A stretch of DNA of 64,000 nt, taken from assembly GCA_024699855.1 (NCBI GenBank), contig JAMPIQ010000001.1, positions 8,246,001 to 8,310,000 of the forward strand, read 5' to 3'. This stretch comes from Aphelenchoides besseyi (taxonomy: Eukaryota; Nematoda; Chromadorea; Rhabditida; Aphelenchoididae). Within the stretch, counting starts at the first letter, position 1; the number at the start of each line of letters is the position of its first letter. Both the position numbers and the translations under genes were made by a program. The notes beneath the pieces were generated by a model. The model ran no database searches and was not told the DNA's origin. It worked only from the letters and a program-made list of their open reading frames with translations. This document shows positions 1 through 12,526 of this stretch, one piece after another.

Positions 1-269
1 TGATTCAGCCGAAGCGTGTGTTAGGGTACGTTGTTTTCGAAATAACATCAACTGTATGTTTCTAGGCGTTGTGTGATAACGGCGGGGAGTTAACGTCCTT
101 GTCTAAAGAATCCTTGGAGAAGATTCCGAATCAGGCAGCGCAAGACACAATTCAGAAAGTAATAGCCGTTCATAAGAAGACATGGCCGGTTTTGACGGGA
201 ATACAAGGAATTAATACCAATGAAATGTATTGGCAAACATCTCAACGATTCCCCTCTTTGACTGTTTAA
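1..269 (+). CDS. 3' end of an unrecognised gene (partial)
   Basis: The last exons of a gene that begins left of the window. A coding stretch ends at 25. A 40-nt intron with GT...CTAG ends follows (26-65), and a terminal exon runs from 66 to the TAA at 267-269. The C-terminus is about 75 residues, mostly polar and helical, with the stretch KKTWPVLTGIQGINTNEMYW near the end. I do not recognise a family. The splice-site pattern and the clean reading frame support a real gene rather than a chance ORF. With so little of the protein visible, no function is proposed. Confidence 0.5.
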
Positions 270-871
270 CTCGAGTTGCTGTTTTCGGTTCACTTAGTAA
301 CTTTGGAACACTCATTTTTGCACGAAAAAGGTTTTTTCCCAACAAACTGAACGGTTCTAAACATTTCTTAGTTGTCTTATCATTCTTTTTGTAGTCATCT
401 TTTCTACCAAAATTGTCTAATAAGCGTAATAGTATTCGGCCAGTGACCGTGTTCTTTGTAAATATTCAACATTGCTTTCACTACTGCCATTACGTTCATT
501 TCAATGTATTTTTATTCTTAAAACTTCCACATATCCAACGCTTTTTGCTGTCATTTAGTTGAGCAAAAAGCTGACGAATGGACAGTTTTTTTTCAATTAG
601 GTGTTTTTGTTTTCGTGTATTTAGAGACAGGACTCTTACATTTACATATTTCTAATCATCAATATCTAGAGAGTAATTCTTTGAGCAAATTTCTATTTTG
701 TGTAAATAGTCGTTGAGAAATAAACAAATTGAATACTACGAACTTGTTTGACATCGTAAATGCGTGATGAAAGCGATGACAAGCTACTTCTTGTCCTATC
801 TTAGCATTCTTTGGAACTGTTTACTTCAGGTTTCAGGATGTTTTCTTGATCGAATTCGCCGGAAAACCAAT
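270..871. other. Intergenic: 3' UTR of the left gene and upstream region of the golgin
   Basis: AT-rich sequence with no coding exon that I can support. An AATAAA at 719-724 is a plausible polyadenylation signal for the preceding gene. Confidence 0.5.
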
Positions 872-3267
872 ATGCCTGATGTTGAGAAGCTCGACAGTAC
901 AGAAGTCGAAGTAATTTAGCAAGTTTTTTGTACTATAATCTCTGTGATTACTTTAGAGAACAACTTCGTCAGCTGCCACCAACTCCAATGGAGTTTTAAG
1001 TATCGATACGAATGGAAATGCTCAGGCTGCTACAAATGTCGACAATTTAACTCCACTGGCAGTTGATGGAGAACAAAACGAAAAGAAAACATCACAAGTC
1101 GCCACCGATGCAAACACTTCAGAAGCCTCCAAACCGAATTCAACAACAAAAGTAATTCAAAGGAAGTGACTACTCGAATTGTTTATATTTAGCTGGAATT
1201 GCGTTCAAAAGAAGAGCTAATTCAACTGATCAAAAGACAACTTACTTTATTGAAAGAAGCACGCAAAACATCGGCTCAATACAAAGAAGAGGTAAGTGAA
1301 GATGGTAAATGCGGCAATCGATGGCTCCAAATTTAGGCTTCAACATTGAAAGAACAAGTTGCAGCATTCGAATCGAAACTTCAGAAAAACTCAGCTGTAA
1401 GCAATCACGAATATCGAAGTCACAGGATGACATTTTTCAGTCGCTCAATGATGTGGCCATTCAAAAGCTCGAGCTTTCCGATTACAAAAAATCGATGGAA
1501 ACCCTACGAAAGAAATTGGAATCTACAGATAAAATCATCGCGGAAAAAGACGAATCACAACGAGAATTGGGCCGAAAACTGCACAGTTTGACCGAAAGAA
1601 ACATCGAATTGGAAGAACTTGTGGAACGAGAAGCCAAAGAGAAAGAGGCAACAAACAAAAAAATGAATGGTAATTTTCAGTTGATTATACGCTCACATTT
1701 CTCTAGATCTCGAACAAACCATCGCCAAAATGCAATGTGATTTCGACAACGAGAAAAGCGAATTCGAAGAGAGGATTACGATGATCTTGAAGGAGACCGA
1801 TGATATGCGAGAGACAATCAAACGACAGAAAAAGGAATTGAACGCAATACGTAACGAGGACAACGATCAAAAAAACGAACTCAATCGCTTCGTCAAATCC
1901 AACGAACAAATTCAGCGCAAATACGATGAACTGTTTGCCGAATTCACTGCCTACAAAGTCCGTGATGTTCGAATAGAAAGTGTATAATCGAGGGCATTTT
2001 AGGAGAAAGCAGAATTCGTTTTGCGACAAAACGAAGAAGAACGGAAAGAGAAAAGTCGAGACAAGAACTTCGAAATGGTCGAGCTGAATCGACAGGTAAT
2101 CACACCGTAGAAAGAACTTGACGACTCAACAGTTTAGCTCAAACTCAAGTCCGATCACATCTCGCAGTTAACGTAAGTCTACAGACTGTACATGGTCTTT
2201 AAATACGCAAATTCAGAGACAAATTCACGGGCGCTCAACAAGAAATCAACTCACTACAAGAACGTTGTCGTTTATTGCGAAGCGAATTGGACGACGCTCG
2301 ACAGTCGATTGGCGCAATGCAGAAGGAAAATCGAAATGAACGGAAACAACTAATACTCGAACATGAGCAAAAGACTCGTCAGTTAATGAAAGAATTGGAG
2401 GAAAACAAGAAGGAAATTTTGCAACTCCGAGAACAAAATGTTGCCGACCGTCGAAGTCAAAGCGAGATGATGGCACGATCGAGCTCTGAATTTGCGTCCC
2501 AACTTCAAGAGCTGCGCACTCAATTGGCTCGGCTTCAAACTACCGAAAACGCCGATACTGTGTCTAATAGTCAAGAACATCAACAGAAGGTAATTCGATT
2601 AATAAACTCAGCTGAATGTCGTTAAGATGTCAATCTCTCCGAAAAAGAAAACGTCTATGGCAACAGTGCGACCATTAAATTTCGACGTCGAAAGCCATTT
2701 CACTACTGATGGTATTAGCGAAGCACAAACAAGCAAGTCGGACAATCGACATGACATGATGAACTCTTTGTAGGTGAAAACTTATGACTAACGGGTTTTT
2801 TGTTTAGAAATGAACTGATTAATGGCGAAGATGAAGTACCGACAGAAGGACGCAATCTGAGTACATCGATGAGTTCGTTGAATTCGTGGATTGAACCCGA
2901 TCAATTGGAAGCTCAACTACGACACACTCGTGAGATTCTGCACGAAATCGAAGAGAACAATTCGAAACTGGAGGCCCAAAATCGTTTACTGAAAGAAGAG
3001 ATTCGTCGAAATGAACGAAACAACAAATGCGCCCAACACCTCGGATCGAATATGCAATACTTCAAGAATGTTATGCTCACGTTCATCAAGCAAGAGAAAG
3101 TGAACGACGGTCGAATGCAACTTCTTCCGATTCTCTCAACGATGCTCGGTCTTAGTCCCGAAGAAACGAAATCCGTGCAAGAGGCACTTCAACAGCAACA
3201 ACGTGAACGCGAAGCCGCTGCAAATCAATCGGCAGAATATGCGGGTTATTTGGGATTCTTTCATTGA
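872..3267 (+). CDS. GRIP-domain golgin (coiled-coil trans-Golgi tether)
   Basis: A multi-exon gene from ATG 872 to TGA at 3265-3267. After a short Thr/Asn/Ser-rich N-terminus, most of the protein is heptad-like coiled coil rich in Glu, Lys, Gln and Arg (about 1200-3000). The last exon contains a GRIP domain: the conserved Tyr of MQYFKNVMLTFI, then a hydrophobic helix with LLPILSTMLGLSPEE, which matches the golgin-245/golgin-97/GCC88 type. Known GRIP domains bind Arl1-GTP and target coiled-coil tethers to the trans-Golgi network. Introns are short, one apparently only 34 nt (2774-2807). GCC88-like seems closest because of overall size, but the subfamily is inferred. The gene is spaced normally from its neighbours. 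Confidence 0.85.
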
Positions 3268-3675
3268 TTTAACATTATTTTTGGAATTCAAAATTCACGA
3301 CAATGTCACTGGTCAAATGACACTTGAAAAATTTGCTTTTTAATAACTTTTGTCCTCTATTGGTTAATTTTAGTCCCGGCAAATGTACAGAATACGAGGA
3401 TTTGGGTTTTTGCGTTTTACGGTTAATAAATGGGTTACATAATCGTAGGGTAATTAGTTTGTTTTGCTTTAACGATCACCGCAAATCGCTTACACATTCC
3501 ACATTATTGCCTTGCAAATAAATTTACTTTAAAACAACCGACTAGTTTAGTTATGAGAATCAATCGATCTCTGAAGCAAAACCAGTTCATCAATGAAGTA
3601 AACATTACCAATGCATCTGATCTCTTTCTGTGCAATTTCATTTGTTTCAATTACTTGTTTGAGTGAACGGTTCAA
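3268..3675. other. 3' UTR and spacer
   Basis: Noncoding spacer. AATAAA occurs at 3517-3522. A 65-codon ORF here has no coding features. Confidence 0.5.
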
Positions 3676-4215
3676 ATGGTGACTACGTGGTCGCTGGCGA
3701 TCTTCTATTTGATCGTAGTGATCGGACCGTTTTTCTACGTCGGTAAGGAAGACAGCTGAGACTAAGTAGTTTGCACTTTTAGGTACACTGTTGTTTGGAT
3801 GCCTAACAACCGCCGAGAAAACGAAGAAGCTTCAACAAAACAAACTGAAAGCAAAAAGAAAGAAAGGACCGGTCACACCATCTGATAAGAACAAAGAGGT
3901 CGTATTGTCACTACATGGAGAAATCACCGAAGAAGACCTTAATATGCCCGATCTTTCCAACAAGTAAGTTCGAACTTGGAGCAGGATTACAAGCTTTTGC
4001 TTAAGATCCACTGCTATAAAGAGCAAAGGAAGCGATGAAATGTGAGTTAAAATCTTCAGTAACTTTAACTGTTTTCTAGTCTGCTGGAAGAAATGAAAGT
4101 CCAAGACGCGAAGCCGGAACCTCCTGTTCACAAGAAAACAAAAAGATCGACGTTGGAGAAAATGCCGGATTCGAAAAATCGAAAGCCAGAAAACATTTTT
4201 TATGGCTCGAAATAA
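3676..4215 (+). CDS. Small single-pass membrane protein of unknown function
   Basis: A four-exon gene starting at ATG 3676 and ending with TAA 4213-4215. All three introns are about 40-45 nt and keep one frame. The first 35 residues form one hydrophobic helix (WSLAIFYLIVVIGPFFYV followed by TLLFGC). The rest is a strongly basic, lysine-rich tail with an acidic patch (EITEEDLNMPDL) and a second basic block ending in FYGSK. It is probably a signal-anchored protein with a cytosolic tail of about 110 residues. I do not recognise the family. The gene faces the MARCH ligase tail to tail, with only about 66 bp between the two stop codons, so their 3' UTRs may overlap. Confidence 0.65.
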
Positions 4216-4281
4216 ACATACGATATCAACCAGTTCTTTCGATAAGATTTCGAAACGTTTATTCTCAAAACTCGAACAATT

Positions 4282-5005
4282 TCATCCAAAAAACGCCATT
4301 TTCTTCTTCGCTGCTGCTTTGCGATGCTTCTCGTGTTCGGTAAAACGAATGTCAAACTGATGACGAATGTAATAGATAACGTCGAGAGTTATTTTGGCGA
4401 CCACAGCAGACAATGAAATAAAAAGAAGAAAAAGAACAACTGGAAAGTTAAAAACGGTTAGCAAGAAACTATCGACTTAAACAAACTGAAGCGACCGTAG
4501 TCATGGGAGCGTACGCTCAGCCCGTGCAACATCAAACGCTCGTAAGTGCGACGTTCAACAATCAATGCGACCATCTGAAACTTAAATCAAACGACTTTTG
4601 TCACTAACTTACATCGTAAATAGATATGGAAACGCAAATGAGAGCGAGTACCTTAAAGAATGCACGCATTGTGATCTTTGGACGGGACCACTGACGAATC
4701 GGCTTCAACACACGGGACTTGCGTGCATATTCGGCCAAACAAATTTCACAGTGAGTTTTACCGGAATGGGCGTACCATTGAGCCAAACAACGTTCGTGAA
4801 TTCCACCCATCTGAAAAGGGTGCGTAACGGAGAGGTGGTCAAAACTCACTGATCCATCACAAACGCATGGACGAACAAAAGCTCCAGTTTCTGATTGGCA
4901 AATACGACAAACTATTGCGCCATTGGTTTCAGAAGCAGTTGGACTGGTGACACGTGAACAAACGACACAGGACGAGCGAACAGATGGAGATGCTGGAATG
5001 GACAT
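4282..5005 (-). CDS. MARCH-type (RING-CH) membrane E3 ubiquitin ligase
   Basis: Read on the minus strand from ATG 5005-5003. The first exon carries a RING-CH finger of the C4HC3 type: CRIC, then PCVCDGS, then after a ~40-nt intron MGGIHERCLAQW, then HCEIC. The motif only reads correctly once the intron is removed. Two hydrophobic segments follow, one just after the finger (AFFKVLALICVSISI) and one near the C-terminus (VLFLLFISLSAVVA), with a basic tail ending AAAKKKMAFFG. This order of RING-CH plus two membrane spans is that of MARCH2/3/8-like proteins, which ubiquitinate membrane cargo on endosomes and the plasma membrane. The start lies 168 bp from the divergent SH2-kinase gene, so the two may share a promoter. 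Confidence 0.85.
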
Positions 5006-5172
5006 CTTAACGGCAAGTGAAGACAACGAAAAATGACTAGTCTGTAATCGGTTTTACATAGATCTACATATTGAGTATGCAAATTTGCGCAGAAATCAAT
5101 CTTTACCTCTTTAGTTTTGAACCATTTTGGTCCGCAATTCACAACAACGGACGGTCGATTTTCTTCTGAACG

Positions 5173-6580
5173 ATGGGAAAGAAGACGAGCGCCGAAACTC
5201 CGAGTGCGAGCAAAGCCAATGATGGTGAGCACGTCAATATTGATTGTTGGCACGGATTGTTGCCGAACGAAGATACTGGATCACTTCTGAAGAACGATGG
5301 GGATTTTCTGTTGCGAGGAATCGAAAAAGAAGGCGTCTACTACATTATCCTTTCGGTGCGTTGGGGAAAAGACGTAAGCGTTTGCAATATAACACTGGAT
5401 TCCATCAAGTCGTTAGGTTTACAACGCGGCAATTATTCCAGCCAAACGCGGAGGTTATGAATTCAAAGACAACATTTTTGAGACGATCAAAGACATCATC
5501 GACTTCTATCAAGTTCGAAAACGTCCGTTGACTATTAGCGGTGTGACTACGACGTTGGAGACACCAATTCGCCGTAAATCTTGGGAACTTCGTCATCGAA
5601 TGATCACTTTGGGCAAAGAACTGGGTTCTGGTTCATACGGTTTGTTGTGTCATGTAGTCGAGTTCGATAATCCCATTTCAGGTACCGTCTATCGTGGTAC
5701 ACTTCAGATTGAACGTCAAAAACCAATTGAAGTGGCAGTCAAAGTGCTCACTGAGATGTCAGCCGAGAACTCTGCAGCTCTTTGGAAAGAGGCTCGCAAT
5801 CACCAATCTTTCGACCATCAAAACGTTGTGCGAATGTACGGAGTAGCCAACGATTATCTTGTAAGCTGATTTTTTGGTTAATTGATCTAATCCTGTCTTT
5901 CAGCCCTACTATTTGGTAATGGAACTGGTGTCCGGTGGCTCTGTTGATCATTATCTCGAGAAAAAGGGGTCGAAGCTTCCCGTTCGTGCACGTGTTCAGA
6001 TTTTGATCGAAGCAGCAACCGGATTGGATTACCTACACTCAAAAAGCTGTATTCATCGGGACATCGCTTGCCGCAATTTGCTTATTGATAAGGTGGTCAA
6101 AGTAAGCGAAACTCAAATAACTTCTTAAATTTTGTTCTTTTGATTTCAAGGTTGCAGATTTTGGAATGTCTCGTAAGAGCACCTGCTACAAAATCGATCC
6201 GAACAAGCCCATGAATCTGCGTTGGCTGGCTCCAGAAGTCTACGAAACTGCAATTGTGAACAAAGCAACCGATATTTACGCTTTTGGAGTTACAATGTTC
6301 GAGTGCTTTACCGTTCCGTACGCAATTCCGTATGGCGATTGGAAGCCAAATAAAGTAAACGGTCTTCGATTCTTTGACTAAAATTCTGTCTTAGGTCTAC
6401 GAAGAAGTTGTAAACAAAGGATATCGTTTGGAACCTCCGAAACTAATGCCGCGTATGATCGCCGAGTTGATGGCCGAATGTTTGGGACCGGAACAAGATC
6501 GTCCGTCATTCAAGACTGTCATCGTGTGTCTTCGAACGTTCATGAAAAACAAAGAGGCACGTGGACTTGGAATCTTCTGA
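5173..6580 (+). CDS. SH2-tyrosine kinase, nematode Fer/Fps-like
   Basis: The gene starts at ATG 5173 and ends with TGA 6578-6580. An SH2 domain begins about residue 25 (WHGLLPNED, then GDFLLR with the phosphotyrosine-binding Arg). A short linker leads to a tyrosine kinase domain. The Gly loop reads GSGSYGTVYRG after removal of a 42-nt intron. The domain also has the VAVKVL lysine, the catalytic loop HRDIACRN, DFGMS and LRWLAPE. It ends soon after the kinase with KEARGLGIF. It has no F-BAR or coiled-coil part, unlike vertebrate FER/FES. This short SH2-kinase layout is the one greatly expanded in nematodes, where several members act in sperm development (for example SPE-8). The substrate is unknown here. 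All catalytic residues are present. Confidence 0.9.
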
Positions 6581-6790
6581 TCATTTACGATCAAATAAAC
6601 AATCGACTGAAACCCATGTTAATTTGTTCTAAGACCTCTTTCTGCACATACTTTAAAGCAAATTTCCTAAATAGTCGCATTGCGCAGTTTTCACGGTTTC
6701 CAAGCAACGAGTTTGCTTCAGCTCTCGAGGTAGAGAGCTTGTATTTTTATTGAGAGAACCAACTCTCGTAAAATTGTTAAGTGAATCGAA

Positions 6791-9190
6791 ATGAGCAGCA
6801 ATATGTTGAGAACGATCGTCGATGGATTGAATTCGCCGCCTTTTAATTTAAACATCACAATCATCACTTTCGATTCAATGAATGCCGACAAGCTGCTACA
6901 GGTGCTGAGCGATGCTCTTTGTTGGATTCAAGGAACAGACAAAATTGACATTCGATCAGAAACACCGGACGAAACTGCGATGAGAGTTTTGAATACACTT
7001 CGCATTCTCAAATACCCACCACCACGTGGAATCGATCAAATGTAAGTTTTTTAAAACAAAATTATAATCTCTTTTTAAGACAATCTTGGCGACTGGACAT
7101 ACTCGAGGGTAACAAACAGGCAGTTTATCCCGTGCTCGAATGGATCTTCACGAATGTTGACAGACTCAAAGAACGTGTTTACTTGGCAAAATATTTGACG
7201 AAGATCGAAATACCACACGACATTCAAACACCCGAGTTAATGCAAGTATCATCAGCGATTGAGCAGAAAATGAACGAGTTTAAGGCGAGAGTGACATAGT
7301 TTTGTATCAAAAACCAACTACTTTAGGCAATTCACTCTCGAATTATTGACATTCGCAGTGACTTCGTGAGAGCTGCTGACGTCAAAACGGATTTGAAAAC
7401 GATGAAGGAAGAAAAAGACCAATTGATAAGAAAACTCGAACGTAGTAAATTTCGAATTGGCGATCGCTTACCGGACATAAAAAGATATTTGGATTTGGCC
7501 GCACAATATCGACGTGAACTTGAAAAACAACAGGAGCTAATCGCTCAGAAACAAGAGCAAAAAGATGGTGTAAGTAATGGGATTCAAGTTCAAAATGATC
7601 TTTCAGTTGCTTTTACTTGACCAACGAATGACACGTCTTCAACGTCAACTACACGAATTAGAAAGAGAACGAGACACTACAAATCCACAAAAGTTTCTCG
7701 AAAAGCATAAGGTATGCGATAAGTAATCGAACATCTTATTTCCTTCCATTAGATTGAAGCCGAGACCAACAGATACATAGTGCATGAGAAGCTGCCCAAA
7801 GATATCGCCAATTTGAAGACAAACATCGAAGGCGTTCGAAAGATTCTGTCAATGCGCACCGTAACCACTCAAGATATTGCGGGAATAAAACAAAAAGTAC
7901 GTGTAAACAAAGAAGTCTTGAATCAATGGGAACTTGCAGATCGAAGATTTAAACAAAGAAGTGATGGAATTGACTTTGCAACGTGACAAAAAGGACGAAA
8001 CAGCCGAAGACAAACTAAGTATCTATCGACATCAGGCAGCGAGTGTTCAAAGAAAGAAGTCGAGTCTTGCTGAACAACTGCAACAGTTAAGACAACAATC
8101 AGAATATTTGGAGAATCGAGTGAGTCAAAAGAAACGTGAACTGGGGCTGAAAAGTGGAGGCGAAGAGTTGGTCACAACTGCACAGGTGAGCGTTTAAGTG
8201 GTTGCTGTTCGAATCATTTTAGTATAAAAACTACGTCAATAAAATGCGTTTGAAAACGAATTTATACAAACGCAAGAAACTGGAAATGGACCAATTGAAT
8301 TGCGAAGTGAGTGTGCTTCGATCGACACGTGAAATCCTCCAGAACAATTGGGAAACACTGAAAAAAGAAATCGTAGGTTTACAGTAACAACTGCACAGGT
8401 TCACTTGTTTCATTTAGCAATCAGAAGGGCGTGGAGTAATTGGTGATTCCGAAATGCAAGCTCAACGTCCACAAACGGCCAAACCAACTACAACCGACAT
8501 ATCCAATCTGAAACACCTCGTGAAGGAACTCGGCGATCAACTAACAGTCAAACGACAGGATGTGGCTCGTTTGAATGAGGAAATCACCGAGTTTTCTCAG
8601 CAACAAAAAGTGAGAATAAGTGCCGGTCGGTAGTCTCAAGTGTTTTAGAAAGAAAACGAGGAGTTTTTGGCCAATCAAACGCAAATCAATTCGATGAAGA
8701 CGGAAATCGAAAGAGAAGAACAACTCATAAACGAGGTAGCTTAATTCTTCTTCGGCTCGTTAATTTGCTTCATAGCGAGTTGGTGACTTGGAATCGCAAT
8801 TGAAAAATGCAACAGAGAAAATTGACAAACTTAACGGCGACATTGATGTCCATGAATGGTTCATAGAAAACGTTGAGAATGCCGATGAAGTCGACGTTGT
8901 GGTCGAAAAGCTGGAGGTCAGAAACGTTTTTGGTTTACGTTTTTACGTTTTCATATCAGAAGAACAATTCGGAGTGTTTGTCGGATATCGGACGCATTCG
9001 AAGCGAATTGAAAGAACTGTTGCAACGTTCAGATGCGGGCGAACAAATCGAGATGTGGAAATCGCTGGTCCAATTGTTTCAAAAGAAAATCGATTTGCAC
9101 AAACAAAAGTAAGCAATTAGATCGTGGCTTTCGACGATATTATTCAGATTGAATGGAACAACTGACAGACCGATAGGCGATGCTCATTGA
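6791..9190 (+). CDS. IFT81: Intraflagellar transport protein 81
   Basis: From ATG 6791 to TGA 9188-9190, with about 13 short introns. The N-terminus (about residues 1-120) matches the IFT81 calponin-homology-like domain, with the signature ITIITFDSMNADKLLQVLSD and later VYPVLEWI. In known IFT81 this domain binds the tubulin globular part. The rest is coiled coil (KTMKEEKDQLIRKLE, LSIYRHQAASVQRKKSSLAE, and so on) that pairs with IFT74 in the IFT-B complex of cilia. Block order and spacing follow the human protein closely. In nematodes it would act in ciliated sensory neurons. The final exon is short and read after a ~35-nt intron, so the very C-terminus is less certain than the rest. Confidence 0.92.
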
Positions 9191-12100
9191 CCGTTCACAT
9201 TGTTACCAATAAACAACACCTTTTCGTGAAGAGTGATGTCTATTGCCGTCTGATTAGTTTCTTCCGAGCGTAAAATAAACAAACATAATTTTTCCCTGAC
9301 ACTTTCTTTGTTATGAAAGTGGATTTGTAACTTTCGAGCGGAGGTTGTCACAAATCTGAAAAGCGACGACATTGAAAACTCCCTAATTTGTTGTTCCATT
9401 AGGCTAACGGTTGCGACTAAATTTTATGATCGTCGAATAGAAACGGGCTCGTCGTTCTCCCTCACTAAGTTGGCCATCGAGAGGATGTTTGTTGGCACTG
9501 TAGTTAGGCAAAAAGTTTCACATTTCATAGGACGAAAAAGGATATTTTGGAAGACAATTTGGATGTAAATGTCAAAGTGATTATAATTTCTGAATCTCTT
9601 CTTTTCCAGTTAACTTCCCTTTGCGGTGTGTTTCCTTATTTTTGTTAGTTATACTATCGTTCAACTTCTGCTTCCCGTCACTTTCATACCGGAAGTTGGT
9701 CTCGAGATTAACAGAAACTTTTCAATATGTTCCTTGTTTTTGGAACCACGTGCACCATTTTTCCAATGTTTCCACAAGTTAAGTCAGTCACATTGGAACC
9801 AATTTTCGGTTAATTTGAAATTTGTTTTCCACCGGATATGTCAATCTCGGACAGAGAACCGAGAAAGTTGGCGGCCGTCAAAAAAACGTGTCAGATTTGT
9901 GGTTTGGACATTCACGGAAAATGATCTGCGACGGACAGTCGGAGATGACAACGTAGCGAACAGCCGGTGAAATCTTCGTATTGTTAGTCCCCGACATGAA
10001 ATCTAATTTGGGAATTCAAACGAACATCTTTTGCACAACGAACTTCATAATCGCGAAATTGAACATCGACCCGGAGGATATTTCGCGCGGGTGTGAATTG
10101 CCTAACTGTTTAACAAATTTAACGTAATCAACGATTTCTATTTCAGGTTTCAATTTCGTCAAACACGATGCGTGGACTTGTGGATTTTCAGCATCAAAAT
10201 CAACGCCTTCCGTCGACAACCGACAAAGAATATTGGGGTGAGTGTTTGTAGGAGTCGTAGAGGTTTCAAGTCATCAACGAAACTGTCCATGCAACGATTG
10301 TAGTTGAGAAAACTTGATGGGTAAACATTTCATGTCGCTGCCAAGAAGCTGTCTGGTAAAAAGGAGGCAATTTGAGTTGTCCAGTGGCTGTTGTCCCGCA
10401 CATTTCGATTTCTTTTGGTTTCTGATCAACATACGATTAAAGAGAACTGTTAGTGGAAGTTCGCTTCGAAGATTAAAACACGAACAGCGAACTTTAATTG
10501 CCGAAATACGGCGAATTTCGACTTCTAAATCTGTTCGTAGCGTTGAAGACGCCGACAGAATAAGCGAGCATTTGCATAATTCAAGTCAATAGCGCTGTTT
10601 TTCCCACGGCATGTCGCGACTTTTGTTATTCGAAAATCGTACTCGTCAACAAATTGAACTGATCATTCGAGTGTCCACCAGAAGCCCAGTGTTGTAGATG
10701 TGAGAACACAAGTTGATGAGGAAACATACTTTTTGGTTTCCCCTCAACAACTTCGAATCCCGTGGGATGGACAACTGGAAATGTTAGTGCAGCCCTCTAA
10801 TATTTGAATTATACAATTTCGAACAACAAAACGATTAGATCAATTGTCTTCTAAAGCAGCGCAATTTAACCCTCGACTTTGTTGGAAAATGTCAAAAGAG
10901 ATAAAGTCGAGTGTTTCCATCCGTTTTGCTAAATTTAATCATTCGATTTATTTGCCTCTCAGCGACTGTCGAGGTTCGTTTTTGTTTTCCACAGTCTACA
11001 GACGTCATTTGGAACAGTCTCCTCAGTTATCGTCTTTGATCTCATTTTAATGCGGTACCAATTCGTTTATAGTTTGTACGACAAAGGAAGTTGGAAGTAT
11101 CTTCTGGGACGACTTTCTTTTTGTTCTATCGATATGTTTACATTGCTGAAGCACATGGTTTTGTTGTTCGAATGGATCAAAATGACAAATTGCCGTACAA
11201 AGATCTTCGCTTATAATCGTCGTGAATCGTTAGCTGCCTACTGGGAACGAATGGCGAAAAATTGGCAAATTGGCTCTTAGGACTTTTTGATTCCTGATGC
11301 GCGCTTCTTCTTTTCCATATCTTCGTTGGCGTCATCGAGACTTAATTCTGACTTTCTTGCACTTTCGTTTTCGACCACTGTGTTGTCAATTTAATGGTGC
11401 TATTCGCATGGGCAATTTGTCTTCTCGAATGTTGCAACAGTTTCTGCTCGAGCAGCTTGTTTCGTTGGCATTCGATCGGGAGTTCTTTTGCTTATGTTGA
11501 TCGCATTTCTTCGGATCGAAATCATACACTTATTCTCTCAATATCGATTTCCCATTGGCGTGTAAAGGTTTGTCGATTAGTTGACAGATGAGTTGTTCAG
11601 ATTTTGTTTATATCGTATGGCGTCAATTAGTTGAATAAACTCGACAGACCACGTGCCGAATGGCGTAACAAAACGGTAAGTTCAGAAGTCACGGAAAGTT
11701 GCCATTTCGAGTGCACGTCTTTCAAAGGCGTGAGAGCATCCGGCTCAATGATTTTTGTATGGTTTTGGCCCGCAAATGTCGTGAGTTCATTACGAGTTTC
11801 CGCAACGTCAGGATCACAAGCCTTTGCGGATGATATGCGAAAATCTGTGACGTCGATATATGGCTCCAAGTTTGAGAGTTTTTGTTGCGGTCTGACCGTT
11901 AAGAGGTCACGATTTTACAAAATCGGGTGCTTCTTTATGCTATCAATTCGTGGATAACGACTGTCTCCGCCAAAAGGAACAGAGCACTTCCTTTTCCGGC
12001 TTTGAATCCGCAATTCTTGGGGGTGAATGCCACAGCGAAGGCAATTCCAAGGGTTTGGCGTGCAGTCAACGTTTGTCGTTCGTTGAAACCGGAAAACGGC

Positions 12101-12526
12101 AGAGAATCGCCAACAAATTTCGCTTCTGATCGCTTCGGAGGGCCGATCTTGCGGTTTCCGCTTGAGAGAAGGCGGCAGTCACGTCTTCGGAAGAACCAAC
12201 GGCCATGGTTTATTTCAACGACCGTTAGGGCCAAGCAATCGCGACGAATTACTGCGATACTCGAATTGCTTTCGAGAACAATTAAAAGGATGTAAAATTG
12301 ATATAAACGTTTAGGCGATGTTTAGCGAGATTGCTGTTTTCCTGCGCAATAAAAACGAAAATTAGACTTCGGTAGAAAGTGCATAAAATGTTGAACCATG
12401 TTGTTGGTCTTATATTTGAGTTTTGTTTCAAGATTTGCAATTCCAAAGCGTCCCGAATATCTGAATTCTCACGATTTTGAACTGTTCGTATCACGTATTC
12501 ATTTTAATGTTTCAGAGGCCTCTCCG
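9191..12526. other. Long spacer with coding-like fragments, no intact gene resolved
   Basis: About 3.3 kb between IFT81 and the GPCR. ORFs occur on both strands, but no complete exon chain could be built. Some plus-strand stretches look coding: about 10147-10240, 10470-10592, 10615-10800 (including RTQVDEETYFLVSPQQLRIP), 11080-11215 (AEAHGFVVRMDQNDKLPYKD) and 11405-11565 (hydrophobic SGVLLLMLIAFLRIEIIHLF). They lie in different frames separated by stops or weak splice sites. They may be a poorly resolved or decaying gene, or upstream exons and regulatory DNA of the GPCR. Minus-strand ORFs at 11627-12234 overlap and have no recognisable motif. Confidence 0.35.

Noticed and set aside
10745..10775. 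TTCGAATCCC resembling a tRNA B box
   Set aside because: No matching A box, acceptor stem or anticodon arm at proper spacing. The stretch also reads as coding-like sequence.
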